From Flavobacteriales bacterium (GTDB lineage: Bacteria > Bacteroidota > Bacteroidia > Flavobacteriales_D > Crocinitomicaceae): a stretch of DNA of 12,867 nucleotides. The position numbers and the translations under genes were made by a program. The stretch lies in contig CANHQC010000020.1 in NCBI GenBank assembly GCA_947462695.1, forward strand, positions 1 through 12,867, written 5' to 3'. Below the pieces are notes generated by a model. The model saw only the letters and a program-made list of their open reading frames with translations. It made no database searches and had not been told where the DNA came from. Within the stretch, counting starts at the first letter, position 1. Each line of letters opens with the position of its first letter. This document shows, in pieces, positions 1 to 6,464 of this stretch.

Positions 1-150
1 AACGTGTGCGGCATTCATCGCGTACCCAACCATTCGGCTCGATTTAGGTGTACCCAATGCTTTCGCGATTGCTCCGTAAGTAGTAATCCTACCTTTTGGG
101 ATTAAGTGCACTACGGCATATACTTGTTCGAAGAAATCGGGTTGCTTCAT
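1..150 (-). CDS. MGMT/alkyltransferase-like family protein, N-terminal 50 residues (C-terminus beyond left edge)
   Basis: The reverse strand from the ATG at 150 reads 50 codons without a stop to the window edge. It begins MKQPDFFEQVYAVVHLIPKG and continues with RITTYGAIAKALG and then SSRMVGYAMNAA. This is the winged-helix DNA-binding domain of O6-alkylguanine-DNA alkyltransferases: the G(R/K)(I/V)(T/S)TYG core, the A.ALG helix, and the recognition helix with its arginine (SSRMVGYAMN). The protein starts directly at this domain and has no methylase N-domain, as in the short Bacteroidota MGMT-like and ATL proteins of about 100-115 residues. The PCHR (alkyl acceptor) or PWHR-type (ATL, non-catalytic) motif lies outside the window, so enzyme versus damage-sensor cannot be decided. 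It is probably cytoplasmic and its own transcription unit, since a terminator hairpin lies just upstream at 212-245. Confidence 0.88.
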   Translation of the reverse strand, partial: MKQPDFFEQVYAVVHLIPKGRITTYGAIAKALGTPKSSRMVGYAMNAAHV

Positions 151-211
151 TTCTTATTTATCCCATAAAGTTAACCGTAAAAGGCTGAGTAAGTTTAGGG
201 ATTAACGATAA

Positions 212-245
212 ATCAAAAAAGACAGCGTTTGCTGTCTTTTTTGAT
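212..245. terminator. Perfect inverted-repeat terminator (bidirectional form)
   Basis: A perfect 15-bp inverted repeat runs 212-226 and 231-245 around a 4-nt loop. It has a GACAGC/GCTGTC core flanked by A6 and T6 tracts, so it has intrinsic-terminator form on both strands. It lies 9 nt past the stop codon of the minus-strand gene 254-868 and upstream of the MGMT-like gene. It should end the former transcript and insulate the latter, whose promoter must then lie within about 151-211. Confidence 0.85.
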
Positions 246-253
246 ACTTTATG

Positions 254-868
254 TTAAAGTTTTATTTGTTTCAGGACAGTGATAAGGTCATTTATCTTGT
301 CCACTTGAGTTTCTGTCCAAAACTCTATCAACGTTCCCGCTTTATCTGCTCCAGTTGGTCCAAAGTCGACGACGTTTATAGTAATTCTTCGTGTTTTTTC
401 ATATGTGAAGAAGGAGAACACCATTTCTTTAGATTTAAAAATGTACTCGCTTGATTTCTTTTTGTACTCGGCATTCAAATTTGGAACGACATTTTTTTCT
501 AAGAAATCAATAAAAAGTTTCACTTCCGTGGCGTCTAACCATACAGAACGTCTTATTTCTCCTTTTTTGGCAATTGGCAAACCAGCGACATACCCTATGA
601 CGCCTTCCTCTTGTTTTACCATTAAATCTAGCTGAAGCGCTTTGACATTTTGTTTTGTGTCAACATTGGTATAGTCAAGAGGGAAAAACTTAACAAATTC
701 TCCAATTCCAGATCTGAATTCAGCTGTAAAATTCCAATCTCTAATAAAATTAAAAGCTTGAGTTTTCCCAACTAGTTTTCGTAATTCGGATTCACCGGCC
801 ATTATAATTTGTGCAGATGAAATGCGGGACAACATCAATAATCCCAAGATTAAATAGTACTTTTTCAT
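254..868 (-). CDS. Hypothetical secreted protein, 204 aa
   Basis: I do not recognise a family. The protein begins MKKYYLILGLLMLSRISSAQ: two lysines, a hydrophobic stretch, and an SSA|Q signal-peptidase-I site after about residue 19. There is no lipobox cysteine, so a periplasmic or secreted protein is expected. The mature part of about 185 residues has no cysteine and no evident membrane segment. It alternates charged and aromatic residues (WLDATEVKLFIDFLEKNV near the middle; ITINVVDFG and LIEFWTETQVDKI near the end), which suggests a compact alpha/beta fold. It lacks a T9SS tail. The ATG at 868 is well placed before the signal peptide. The gene is divergent from 1023-1388 across a 154-bp gap and ends at the hairpin 212-245. 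Codon use looks ordinary for the window. Confidence 0.75.
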   Translation of the reverse strand: MKKYYLILGLLMLSRISSAQIIMAGESELRKLVGKTQAFNFIRDWNFTAEFRSGIGEFVKFFPLDYTNVDTKQNVKALQLDLMVKQEEGVIGYVAGLPIAKKGEIRRSVWLDATEVKLFIDFLEKNVVPNLNAEYKKKSSEYIFKSKEMVFSFFTYEKTRRITINVVDFGPTGADKAGTLIEFWTETQVDKINDLITVLKQIKL

Positions 869-988
869 GTGAATAATTTTGGCGAATCTACCGATAAATT
901 TACAGATGTGTATAAATAATGTGCAAATGCTACGATAATTAGGTGAAAATGAAGCTGTCCATTATGTTTAAAAAATGGTATTTATTCC

Positions 989-996
989 TATTTTTG
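989..996 (+). promoter_or_regulatory. Candidate Bacteroidota -7 element (TATTTTTG) for the gene at 1023
   Basis: TATTTTTG matches the Bacteroidota primary sigma -7 consensus TAnnTTTG exactly and ends 26 nt before the ATG at 1023. No clear TTG -33 element is seen 17-23 nt upstream. The match could be chance in AT-rich DNA. Confidence 0.4.
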
Positions 997-1022
997 ATTT
1001 ATACCTAAAATAAATTACTACT

Positions 1023-1388
1023 ATGAAATTATCCATTTTATGCACATTGTTTTTTTTAACAACGAGTGCTGTTTTCGGTCAGGCATCTTTCAATAGCGAT
1101 GCAGATGTTATAACCTACATGGAGGGGAAGAAATTTTACAGTTCAAGTAGTGGACTCGAATTGGAGTACGGTTATATATCCGCCTACAATACCTATGGAA
1201 TAAAGGTTTTGAATAAAAATGGCGCGCGATTTAATTTTATCAATGTTGACATTACAGTATATGGTAGTTTCGCTGATCTATATGGAATGAGTCCAGATAC
1301 AGGGTCTAACTTTGGATTTAGATTGTTCAAAGGCAAATTAGTCGTTGGGTATGGTGATCCAAATGCAGAGGTGTTTTACCTGAAATAA
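1023..1388 (+). CDS. Small hypothetical secreted protein, 121 aa
   Basis: No named family is recognised. The N-terminus MKLSILCTLFFLTTSAVFGQ is a signal peptide with a likely signal-peptidase-I cleavage after FG, about residue 19. The cysteine at 7 is inside the hydrophobic core, not a lipobox, so it is probably not a lipoprotein. The mature domain of about 100 residues is rich in Gly, Tyr and Phe with alternating hydrophobic residues (DVITYMEGKKFYS, LELEYGYISAYNTYGIKVLN, FGFRLFKGKLVVGYG), suggesting a small beta-sandwich or barrel. It ends at a genuine stop and has no T9SS tail. It is divergent from 254-868, with a promoter-like sequence at 989-996. The small plus-strand gene at 1636 follows after 247 bp and is probably transcribed independently. 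Confidence 0.75.
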   Translation: MKLSILCTLFFLTTSAVFGQASFNSDADVITYMEGKKFYSSSSGLELEYGYISAYNTYGIKVLNKNGARFNFINVDITVYGSFADLYGMSPDTGSNFGFRLFKGKLVVGYGDPNAEVFYLK

Positions 1389-1512
1389 CTGGTTGTTATT
1401 GCTTTGATTTTATTCGCTGGCTAGAATCTACAAAGATGATTATATCTTAGGGCAGCTAACGATTGAAATAGCGAATAGGGAACGTTAAGGTTAATACGGT
1501 ATATTTCTTCTC

Positions 1513-1532
1513 AAGTAATTTAATTACTTTTG
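1513..1532 (+). promoter_or_regulatory. Palindrome overlapping a -7-like element upstream of 1636
   Basis: AAGTAATT-T-AATTACTT (1513-1529) is a perfect 8+1+8 palindrome. It overlaps TACTTTTG (1525-1532), an exact TAnnTTTG match, so it could be a promoter with an overlapping operator for the gene starting at 1636. The central spacer is too short for an RNA hairpin, so any role would be as a DNA site. No TTG -33 element is visible, and AT-richness makes chance plausible. Confidence 0.3.
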
Positions 1533-1635
1533 GAAATGGCGTGCCAGTCAATCTAGAGAGCCACTCTATGTTGAATTTAACAACTAGTTATCCAAGAAAA
1601 ATAAGGTTAAGAACTCTAAATTAAAAAAGACCAAA

Positions 1636-2226
1636 ATGAAAAATGTATTGATTTTAGGAACTGTGTTACTTGCATTTTTTGCAAAGTCACAAATTTCATT
1701 TAATGTTAACTCACCACAAAGTAGTGGTAATTTGAAAGTAGGCGATGCACATTTAGGTGGAACAATTCTTTATTTTTTCAAACAAGGCGATGCGAATTAT
1801 GGAAAATATACAGGGATCGTTGCAGCAGATTCTTACATTACAGAAAAACAATGGGGTTGTTCCGGAAAATTGGTAAACAATGATTTCGCAAACTCGGGAA
1901 AAATTGGGAATGCTGTCGTTAATCATTCTAAATTAATTACTGCAAATTGTCCTGGAGGTGCAGCTGCATTGTGCGAATCGTTGGAAATAAATGGACAAAA
2001 AGGGTGGATATTACCAACGTCAAACGATTTGGTTGAAGTGTTCAAAGGACTGTGGATATTGAATCGCCCGGTTTATGCGGGTGTTTATTGGACCAGTGCC
2101 GATGCGAATGTAAATGATGCCATGGTTATCCAAGGTCAAATCATGGGAGACCGAAGCCTTAAGCCGCAGTTTACCACAAGAAAAAAGACGTTAACCGCGA
2201 ATGTTTATCCTATTAAGTATTTTTAA
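1636..2226 (+). CDS. Secreted DUF1566/Lcl-like domain protein, 196 aa
   Basis: MKNVLILGTVLLAFFAKSQ is a signal peptide cut near KS|Q. The mature protein follows the order seen in Bacteroidota DUF1566/Lcl C-terminal-domain proteins: VGDAHLGGTILYFF (about 36-49), a G.YTGIVAAD segment (about 57-66), QWGCSG, an IGNA..N repeat-like stretch, two further cysteines (TANCPGG, ALCESL), then the hallmark G..GWILPTSNDL near 123-132 and YWTSAD near 150-155. These domains adopt a C-type-lectin/FGE-like fold and are usually surface or adhesive modules. In relatives the C-terminus normally reads like R.VRAF; here it is RKKTLTANVYPIKYF. That divergence, and the absence of a T9SS tail, leaves its destination open. 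The ATG is preceded by an A-rich stretch with no Shine-Dalgarno sequence. Family assignment is from motif memory; function is unknown. Confidence 0.75.
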   Translation: MKNVLILGTVLLAFFAKSQISFNVNSPQSSGNLKVGDAHLGGTILYFFKQGDANYGKYTGIVAADSYITEKQWGCSGKLVNNDFANSGKIGNAVVNHSKLITANCPGGAAALCESLEINGQKGWILPTSNDLVEVFKGLWILNRPVYAGVYWTSADANVNDAMVIQGQIMGDRSLKPQFTTRKKTLTANVYPIKYF

Positions 2227-2255
2227 ATAGGTTACCGGAAACGAATAAATGGAAT

Positions 2256-2300
2256 GGATAGAGTGGATTGATATAATTAATTAGCTCTTTATCCTTTTTT
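2256..2300 (+). terminator. Possible imperfect terminator after 1636-2226
   Basis: GGATAGAG (2256-2263) can pair with CTC..TATCC (2285-2294, with a 2-nt bulge) around a 21-nt loop, followed by T6 (2295-2300). It lies 30 nt past the stop codon of the plus-strand gene. The stem is weak and the loop long, so support is modest. Confidence 0.3.
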
Positions 2301-2322
2301 GAAATAAATCACTTCTAGCTTT

Positions 2323-2373
2323 CTGTTCGTTTTGTCTATAGTAATATTGTTACCTAAGACAGAACGAACACAG
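2323..2373. other. Long imperfect hairpin just 3' of glmS
   Basis: CTG plus TTCGTTTTGTCT (2323-2337) pairs with AGACAGAACGAA plus CAG (2357-2373). There is one G-T wobble and a 2-nt bulge. The inner segment can continue with TAG/TAA against TTA/CTA around a TATTG loop. It begins 24 nt downstream of the glmS stop codon on the minus strand. No T-tract follows on either strand, so it is not a classical intrinsic terminator. It could be an mRNA 3' stabilising or processing stem, or a remnant of an inverted-repeat element. Confidence 0.55.
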
Positions 2374-2396
2374 GTAGAATTAACCACCAATGCAGA

Positions 2397-4241
2397 CTAC
2401 TCCACCGTCACACTTTTCGCTAAGTTACGCGGCTGATCTACGTTACAACCGCGCATCACGGCTACGTAATACGAAAGCAATTGCAACGGAATAGTAGCTA
2501 AAAGCGGAACGAGGAATTCGTTGGTTTCAGGAATTTCAATCACTTGATCGGCCATTTCACGCACTTGCGTATCGCCTTCTGTAACGATGGCAATGACTTT
2601 ACCTTTTCGCGCTTTTACTTCTTGGATGTTCGAGACGACTTTTTCGTATGAGTTACCTTGTGTCGCGATCACAAAAATCGGCATGTTTTCATCGATTAAG
2701 GCAATCGGACCGTGCTTCATTTCAGCTGCCGGATAACCCTCAGCGTGTATGTAAGAGATTTCTTTCAGTTTAAGTGCACCTTCTAAAGCAACCGGGAATG
2801 AACTTCCCCTTCCTAAGTACAAGGCGTTTGTTGCGTCTTTGTATTCTGCTGCAATTTGTTCGATCAAGGCGTCTTTCTCAAGTACTTTCTTCACTTTCTC
2901 CGGAATGGCCTCTAATTCAGCCAATAACGTGCGGAATTCTGTTTCGCTGATCGTTCCTTTTTTGTGCGCAAGCGATAAAGCCATTAAGCTCAAAATAGTC
3001 ACTTGGGCTGTAAAGGCTTTTGTGGAAGCCACTCCAATTTCAGGACCGGCGTGTGTATAAGATCCGGCGTCTGTAATTCGCGAAATAGATGATCCAACCA
3101 CATTGCAAATACCTAAAATCGTTGCGCCTTTTGATTTTGCTAATTCTAGAGCTGCTAATGTATCTGCTGTCTCACCAGACTGGGAAATGGCAATAACCAC
3201 ATCATTTTCATTCAGGATCGGATTTCGGTAGCGGAATTCACTGGCGTATTCCACTTCTACGTTTATCCTTGCTAAATCTTCAATAAGGTATTCACCAACC
3301 AATCCGGCGTGCCATGATGTACCGCAAGCGACAATAATCAGTCGATTGGCATTGATCATTTTTTGCTCGTACTCACGCAATCCGCCCAGTGTTACCCATG
3401 CTTCATCGGCATTTAGTCTACCGCGAAAACAGTCGTGAATGGAGCGAGGTTGTTCGTGAATTTCTTTGAGCATGAAATGTTCGTAGCCGCCTTTTTCAAG
3501 CGCCTCCAATTCCAATTCCAATTGCTGGAAGAATGGTGTTTTTTCTTGATCAGCTATTGTGTAAAGCTTTAATCCTTCCTCAAGATCAATTACCGCAATT
3601 TCTTCGTCATCTAAGTAGACGACTTTCTTTGTGTATTCGACAATTGGTGTCGCGTCCGAAGCGAGGTAAAAATCTCCTTCACTACCAACGCCAACGACCA
3701 ATGGGCTACTTTTTCGGGCAGCTACCAATCGGTTCGGGTAATCTTCAGAGATAGCTACAATCGCATAAGCTCCATGAACTTGGGAAAGGGCTAAACGTAA
3801 TGCTTCACCGAACCAAACGTTTTCTTTTTTGCTAATGTAATCAACCAAATGAACAACAACTTCAGTATCTGTTTCGCTTTGAAAAACATACCCTTTACTA
3901 AGTAGTTCACGCTTGAGTACATCGTAATTTTCAATGATTCCATTGTGGATCAACGCAATTTTTCCGTCCATTGACAGGTGCGGATGCGCGTTAATATCAG
4001 ATGGTTCACCATGCGTCGCCCAACGTGTATGGCCTATTCCAGCATGTCCGTTAAGGTTTTTATCATGAGCGAACTCTTCAAGGTTTGAAACTTTCCCTTG
4101 GCGTTTATAGTTATTGATTTTCCCTTCATCCAATAACGCGATTCCGGCGCTATCGTATCCACGGTATTCTAATCGCTTAAGTCCTTTAAGAATAATCGGG
4201 TATGCTTGTTTCTTTCCGATATAGGCAACAATTCCACACAT
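2397..4241 (-). CDS. glmS: Glutamine--fructose-6-phosphate aminotransferase (isomerizing)
   Basis: The enzyme converts fructose-6-phosphate and glutamine to glucosamine-6-phosphate, the first step to UDP-GlcNAc for peptidoglycan and LPS; it is cytosolic. The 614-residue product is full length (E. coli 609). MCGIVAYIG exposes the N-terminal catalytic Cys of the class II glutamine amidotransferase after Met removal. HTRWATHGEPSDINAHPH and HNGIIENY are its conserved loops. Two SIS sugar-phosphate isomerase domains follow: CGTSWHAG, ISQSGETADT and ASTKAFTAQV in the first; LGRGSSFPVALEGALKLKEI and AEMKHGPIALI in the second. The C-terminus QPRNLAKSVTVE carries the lysine equivalent to E. coli K603. 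The start lies 2 nt after the DUF4270 stop codon (TAG-AT-ATG), so it is very likely co-transcribed and perhaps coupled. With only 2 nt upstream there is no room for a glmS ribozyme directly before the gene. Confidence 0.98.
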   Translation of the reverse strand: MCGIVAYIGKKQAYPIILKGLKRLEYRGYDSAGIALLDEGKINNYKRQGKVSNLEEFAHDKNLNGHAGIGHTRWATHGEPSDINAHPHLSMDGKIALIHNGIIENYDVLKRELLSKGYVFQSETDTEVVVHLVDYISKKENVWFGEALRLALSQVHGAYAIVAISEDYPNRLVAARKSSPLVVGVGSEGDFYLASDATPIVEYTKKVVYLDDEEIAVIDLEEGLKLYTIADQEKTPFFQQLELELEALEKGGYEHFMLKEIHEQPRSIHDCFRGRLNADEAWVTLGGLREYEQKMINANRLIIVACGTSWHAGLVGEYLIEDLARINVEVEYASEFRYRNPILNENDVVIAISQSGETADTLAALELAKSKGATILGICNVVGSSISRITDAGSYTHAGPEIGVASTKAFTAQVTILSLMALSLAHKKGTISETEFRTLLAELEAIPEKVKKVLEKDALIEQIAAEYKDATNALYLGRGSSFPVALEGALKLKEISYIHAEGYPAAEMKHGPIALIDENMPIFVIATQGNSYEKVVSNIQEVKARKGKVIAIVTEGDTQVREMADQVIEIPETNEFLVPLLATIPLQLLSYYVAVMRGCNVDQPRNLAKSVTVE

Positions 4242-4243
4242 AT

Positions 4244-5548
4244 CTAAAACTCAGTATAAGTGATAACTAATCTAGGTTTCTTTTTATTGATGGTCATTGG
4301 ACCATTAAAAATGACGCGTTCTGCTGAAGTAATAAAGAAGCGCGGTGAGATGTACAATTCGGTTTTATCGAATCGTCCAGATACATAAGCCTGCATGAAG
4401 TTGCGGACATTTACGACATACTGCTTATTGAAAAAGTCCATTAATCCGAAAACGCCAATTCCTGATAGTGCATCATCTACCTTTGCTGAAATGGTTAATT
4501 CTGTACTTGGAATGTACTTCGATCCCGTTTGGTATTGAATGGGTAATAATAGCTCGGCTTTATGGATTACAGCGTTTTTCGGTAGATTTTTGATACTCGG
4601 CATGTTTACAACCGCACGTGATCTAAACGCTTGGCAATAGTATTCTTTCATTCCACTGACTGTATCGTTAATTACCGTTTGTACAGGTGTACCGGCATTC
4701 GTTACATCGACGTGATTGAAGTCCGCACAGTCCGTATTGATTAATAAATCGTATGTTTTATCTAGTCCGTCTTGTCGGTAATAAATGGTCATTTTAGAAA
4801 GTGGGTCGTTCAGGTTGAAATAGAACACACCGCCTTTACCAGCTGGTTGACCAGGATTATTTACCCGAACGTGAAGTCCTTTAAAGTAATTCGTAAAATT
4901 TTCAACGGATGAAAACACATCGCTTCCCGACTGCGCTTCAATCATGAATTTTTTACCAAAGGAATTTTTAAGCCGAATACGCAATTGTGTATCTACGGTA
5001 TCACCGCCAATCGACGTTACGCCATTTGGATCGGGTTTAAACGCTTGATAATTTGGTTGAATTAAGGACGTTGGGTACACATTTTTAGTGGTAAACTGAT
5101 AGTAGGTCGAATCCAGGTGAATAGCTTCGCTCATTTCAAAAACTTGCAACGTTTGTTTGTACAGGTCACCTGTAAAACCAACATATTCAAGCCCCAAAAC
5201 CACAGAATCGATTGTAATGGTTGATAAATCACCAAAATCTGGATTTAGTCCGGAAGGAACAAGTTGCGTGTAAAAATTCGCGTTTACATTTCCGAACTTC
5301 GGGTCGACATACGATCCAAGTACAGCAAAAGCTGGATTATCTGTAATGACTGAATCCTCCGCAATCGTATACGTTTCGAGTTGAAACGTGTCAACTTGTG
5401 CAGAGTTGAGTAAATTATTTTGATCGAGATCGTTTAATCCCAACGAACTGTCTTTCTTTTTGCAAGAAGCGACCAGAACTAGTAGGAGTAAAAAAGTAGC
5501 GGAAAGTTGAATAACTCTCCGCCACATGAACATCTTGTGTTGCAGCAT
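4244..5548 (-). CDS. DUF4270 domain-containing lipoprotein
   Basis: This is a Bacteroidota-specific family of unknown function. The N-terminus has arginines (MWRR), a leucine-rich core and the lipobox LVAS|C followed by KKKDSS, so it is predicted to be a lipidated envelope protein; the KKKD after Cys leaves its final surface localisation undecided. The mature region is beta-rich, with the family's AVLGSYVDPKFGNVNANFYTQ stretch early on and LPKNAVIHKAELLLP, ending PRLVITYTEF. I chose the ATG at 5548, one base after the upstream stop codon (TAA-G-ATG). The frame is also open to an ATG at 5572, which would overlap the upstream gene by 23 bp. Internal ATGs at 5533 and 5527 give signal peptides of more usual length (Cys at about 24 or 22), so the start is uncertain. 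It lies between the GT5-like gene and glmS in one tight run. Confidence 0.85.
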   Translation of the reverse strand: MLQHKMFMWRRVIQLSATFLLLLVLVASCKKKDSSLGLNDLDQNNLLNSAQVDTFQLETYTIAEDSVITDNPAFAVLGSYVDPKFGNVNANFYTQLVPSGLNPDFGDLSTITIDSVVLGLEYVGFTGDLYKQTLQVFEMSEAIHLDSTYYQFTTKNVYPTSLIQPNYQAFKPDPNGVTSIGGDTVDTQLRIRLKNSFGKKFMIEAQSGSDVFSSVENFTNYFKGLHVRVNNPGQPAGKGGVFYFNLNDPLSKMTIYYRQDGLDKTYDLLINTDCADFNHVDVTNAGTPVQTVINDTVSGMKEYYCQAFRSRAVVNMPSIKNLPKNAVIHKAELLLPIQYQTGSKYIPSTELTISAKVDDALSGIGVFGLMDFFNKQYVVNVRNFMQAYVSGRFDKTELYISPRFFITSAERVIFNGPMTINKKKPRLVITYTEF

Positions 5549-5549
5549 C

Positions 5550-6371
5550 TTATATAAGGACGTTTGCTTCAATTACTTTGTCAAAAAATTCGGAGAATAC
5601 CTTTGTCTGATTCTCTTCAGGCACGTATGCTTGTTTTAAGCATGTTGCTTCGTCATAAATTGCCTGGAGTTCTGGTGACAATGTTTCACTTGCAACCGTT
5701 ATTCCGTCAACGTATTTGCTGATCACTCGTGTGATGTTTTCACAACTCGTATCGCTCATAGCGTTTACAATTTCATCTTCGAAACCGTCAAATTTAAGTT
5801 TATCAGGAAAACGAACGTCCCAATTCGTGTTAAATGTGTCGTTGTATAAGTTGTACACCACTTTAGTGTTAGCGAAATGCGGATCTTTTGCGTAAATCTT
5901 CTTCACGTACAACGCCATAACGGTCGTCATCCAACCATGGCAATGGATTACATCCGGCTGCCATCCTAACTTTTTAACTGTTTCGAGTACACCTCGACAG
6001 AAAAACATGGATCGCTCATCGTTGTCCGCGTAAAATGCACCTTTTTCGTCCGTAACCGTATGTTTACGTTTGAAAAACTCATCGTTGTCAATGAAGTAGA
6101 CTTGCATTCGCGCCGGGGCAATTGAAGCTACTTTAATGATCAGCGGGTGATCGTTATCATCAATAATTAGGTTCATTCCTGAAAGGCGAATCACCTCATG
6201 GAGTTGATGCCGTCGTTCATTGATTGAACCAAATCGAGGTGTAAAAACCCGAATTTCTTTTCCTGATTCTTGTATGCCTTGAGGCAAACGACGAGCAGTG
6301 TGCGACAATTCTGTTTTTGGTGAGAACGGGAAGATCTCTTGGGAAACAAAAAGAATTTTCTTTTTCTCCAT
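5550..6371 (-). CDS. Glycogen/starch synthase-like protein, GT5 N-terminal domain only
   Basis: With the ATG at 6371 the product has 273 residues and begins MEKKKILFVSQEIFPFSPKT, the first Rossmann strand of GT-B starch synthases. Further family features are RRLPQGIQESGKEIRVFTPRFG, the DVIHCHGWMTTVMALYVKK segment (counterpart of the D..H.HDW motif) and VVYNLYND. GT5 enzymes have about 470-500 residues; here the whole C-terminal donor-site domain is absent and the protein ends naturally. The nucleotide-sugar KTGGL motif is replaced by KTELS. Short versions of this protein near panC are, as I recall, common in Bacteroidota, so it is probably a family form rather than a fresh truncation. Glycogen synthase activity is doubtful. 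The frame extends to 6401, but a promoter-like -7 element at 6399-6406 and family-like residues starting at MEKKK favour the shorter start. Confidence 0.85.
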   Translation of the reverse strand: MEKKKILFVSQEIFPFSPKTELSHTARRLPQGIQESGKEIRVFTPRFGSINERRHQLHEVIRLSGMNLIIDDNDHPLIIKVASIAPARMQVYFIDNDEFFKRKHTVTDEKGAFYADNDERSMFFCRGVLETVKKLGWQPDVIHCHGWMTTVMALYVKKIYAKDPHFANTKVVYNLYNDTFNTNWDVRFPDKLKFDGFEDEIVNAMSDTSCENITRVISKYVDGITVASETLSPELQAIYDEATCLKQAYVPEENQTKVFSEFFDKVIEANVLI

Positions 6372-6398
6372 GCAGTATGGGATTCGTAAAAAACAGTA

Positions 6399-6429
6399 CA
6401 AAATTACAGAAAAAATCGCGCATCATCAA
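6399..6429 (-). promoter_or_regulatory. Candidate promoter of the GT5-like/DUF4270/glmS unit
   Basis: On the minus strand TAATTTTG (6406-6399) is an exact TAnnTTTG -7 match and TTG (6429-6427) sits 20 nt upstream as the -33 element, within the known Bacteroidota spacing. Transcription would begin near 6391, leaving a leader of about 20 nt before the ATG at 6371. Confidence 0.55.
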
Positions 6430-6439
6430 CAAAAACAAA

Positions 6440-6447
6440 TAGTTTTG
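6440..6447 (+). promoter_or_regulatory. Candidate -7 element (TAGTTTTG) for panC
   Basis: TAGTTTTG is an exact TAnnTTTG match ending 17 nt before the panC ATG, implying a very short leader. No TTG -33 element is visible upstream. The whole divergent region to the minus-strand gene is only 93 bp, so the two promoters would lie almost back to back. Confidence 0.38.
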
Positions 6448-6464
6448 TCGCTTTTGAACGAACG

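Noticed and set aside
891-935. Minus-strand promoter for 254-868 (TAGCATTTG, read from plus-strand CAAATGCTA)
   Set aside because: The spacing inside the element is one base too long for TAnnTTTG and no good -33 element accompanies it, so I do not list it as a feature.
2323-2373. Integron attC-like site
   Set aside because: The hairpin lacks recognisable GTTRRRY and RYYYAAC core sites and no integrase or cassette array is present.
4241-4260. glmS ribozyme/riboswitch upstream of glmS
   Set aside because: The upstream gene ends 2 nt before the glmS start codon, so there is no leader to hold the ribozyme, which is in any case known mainly from Bacillota.
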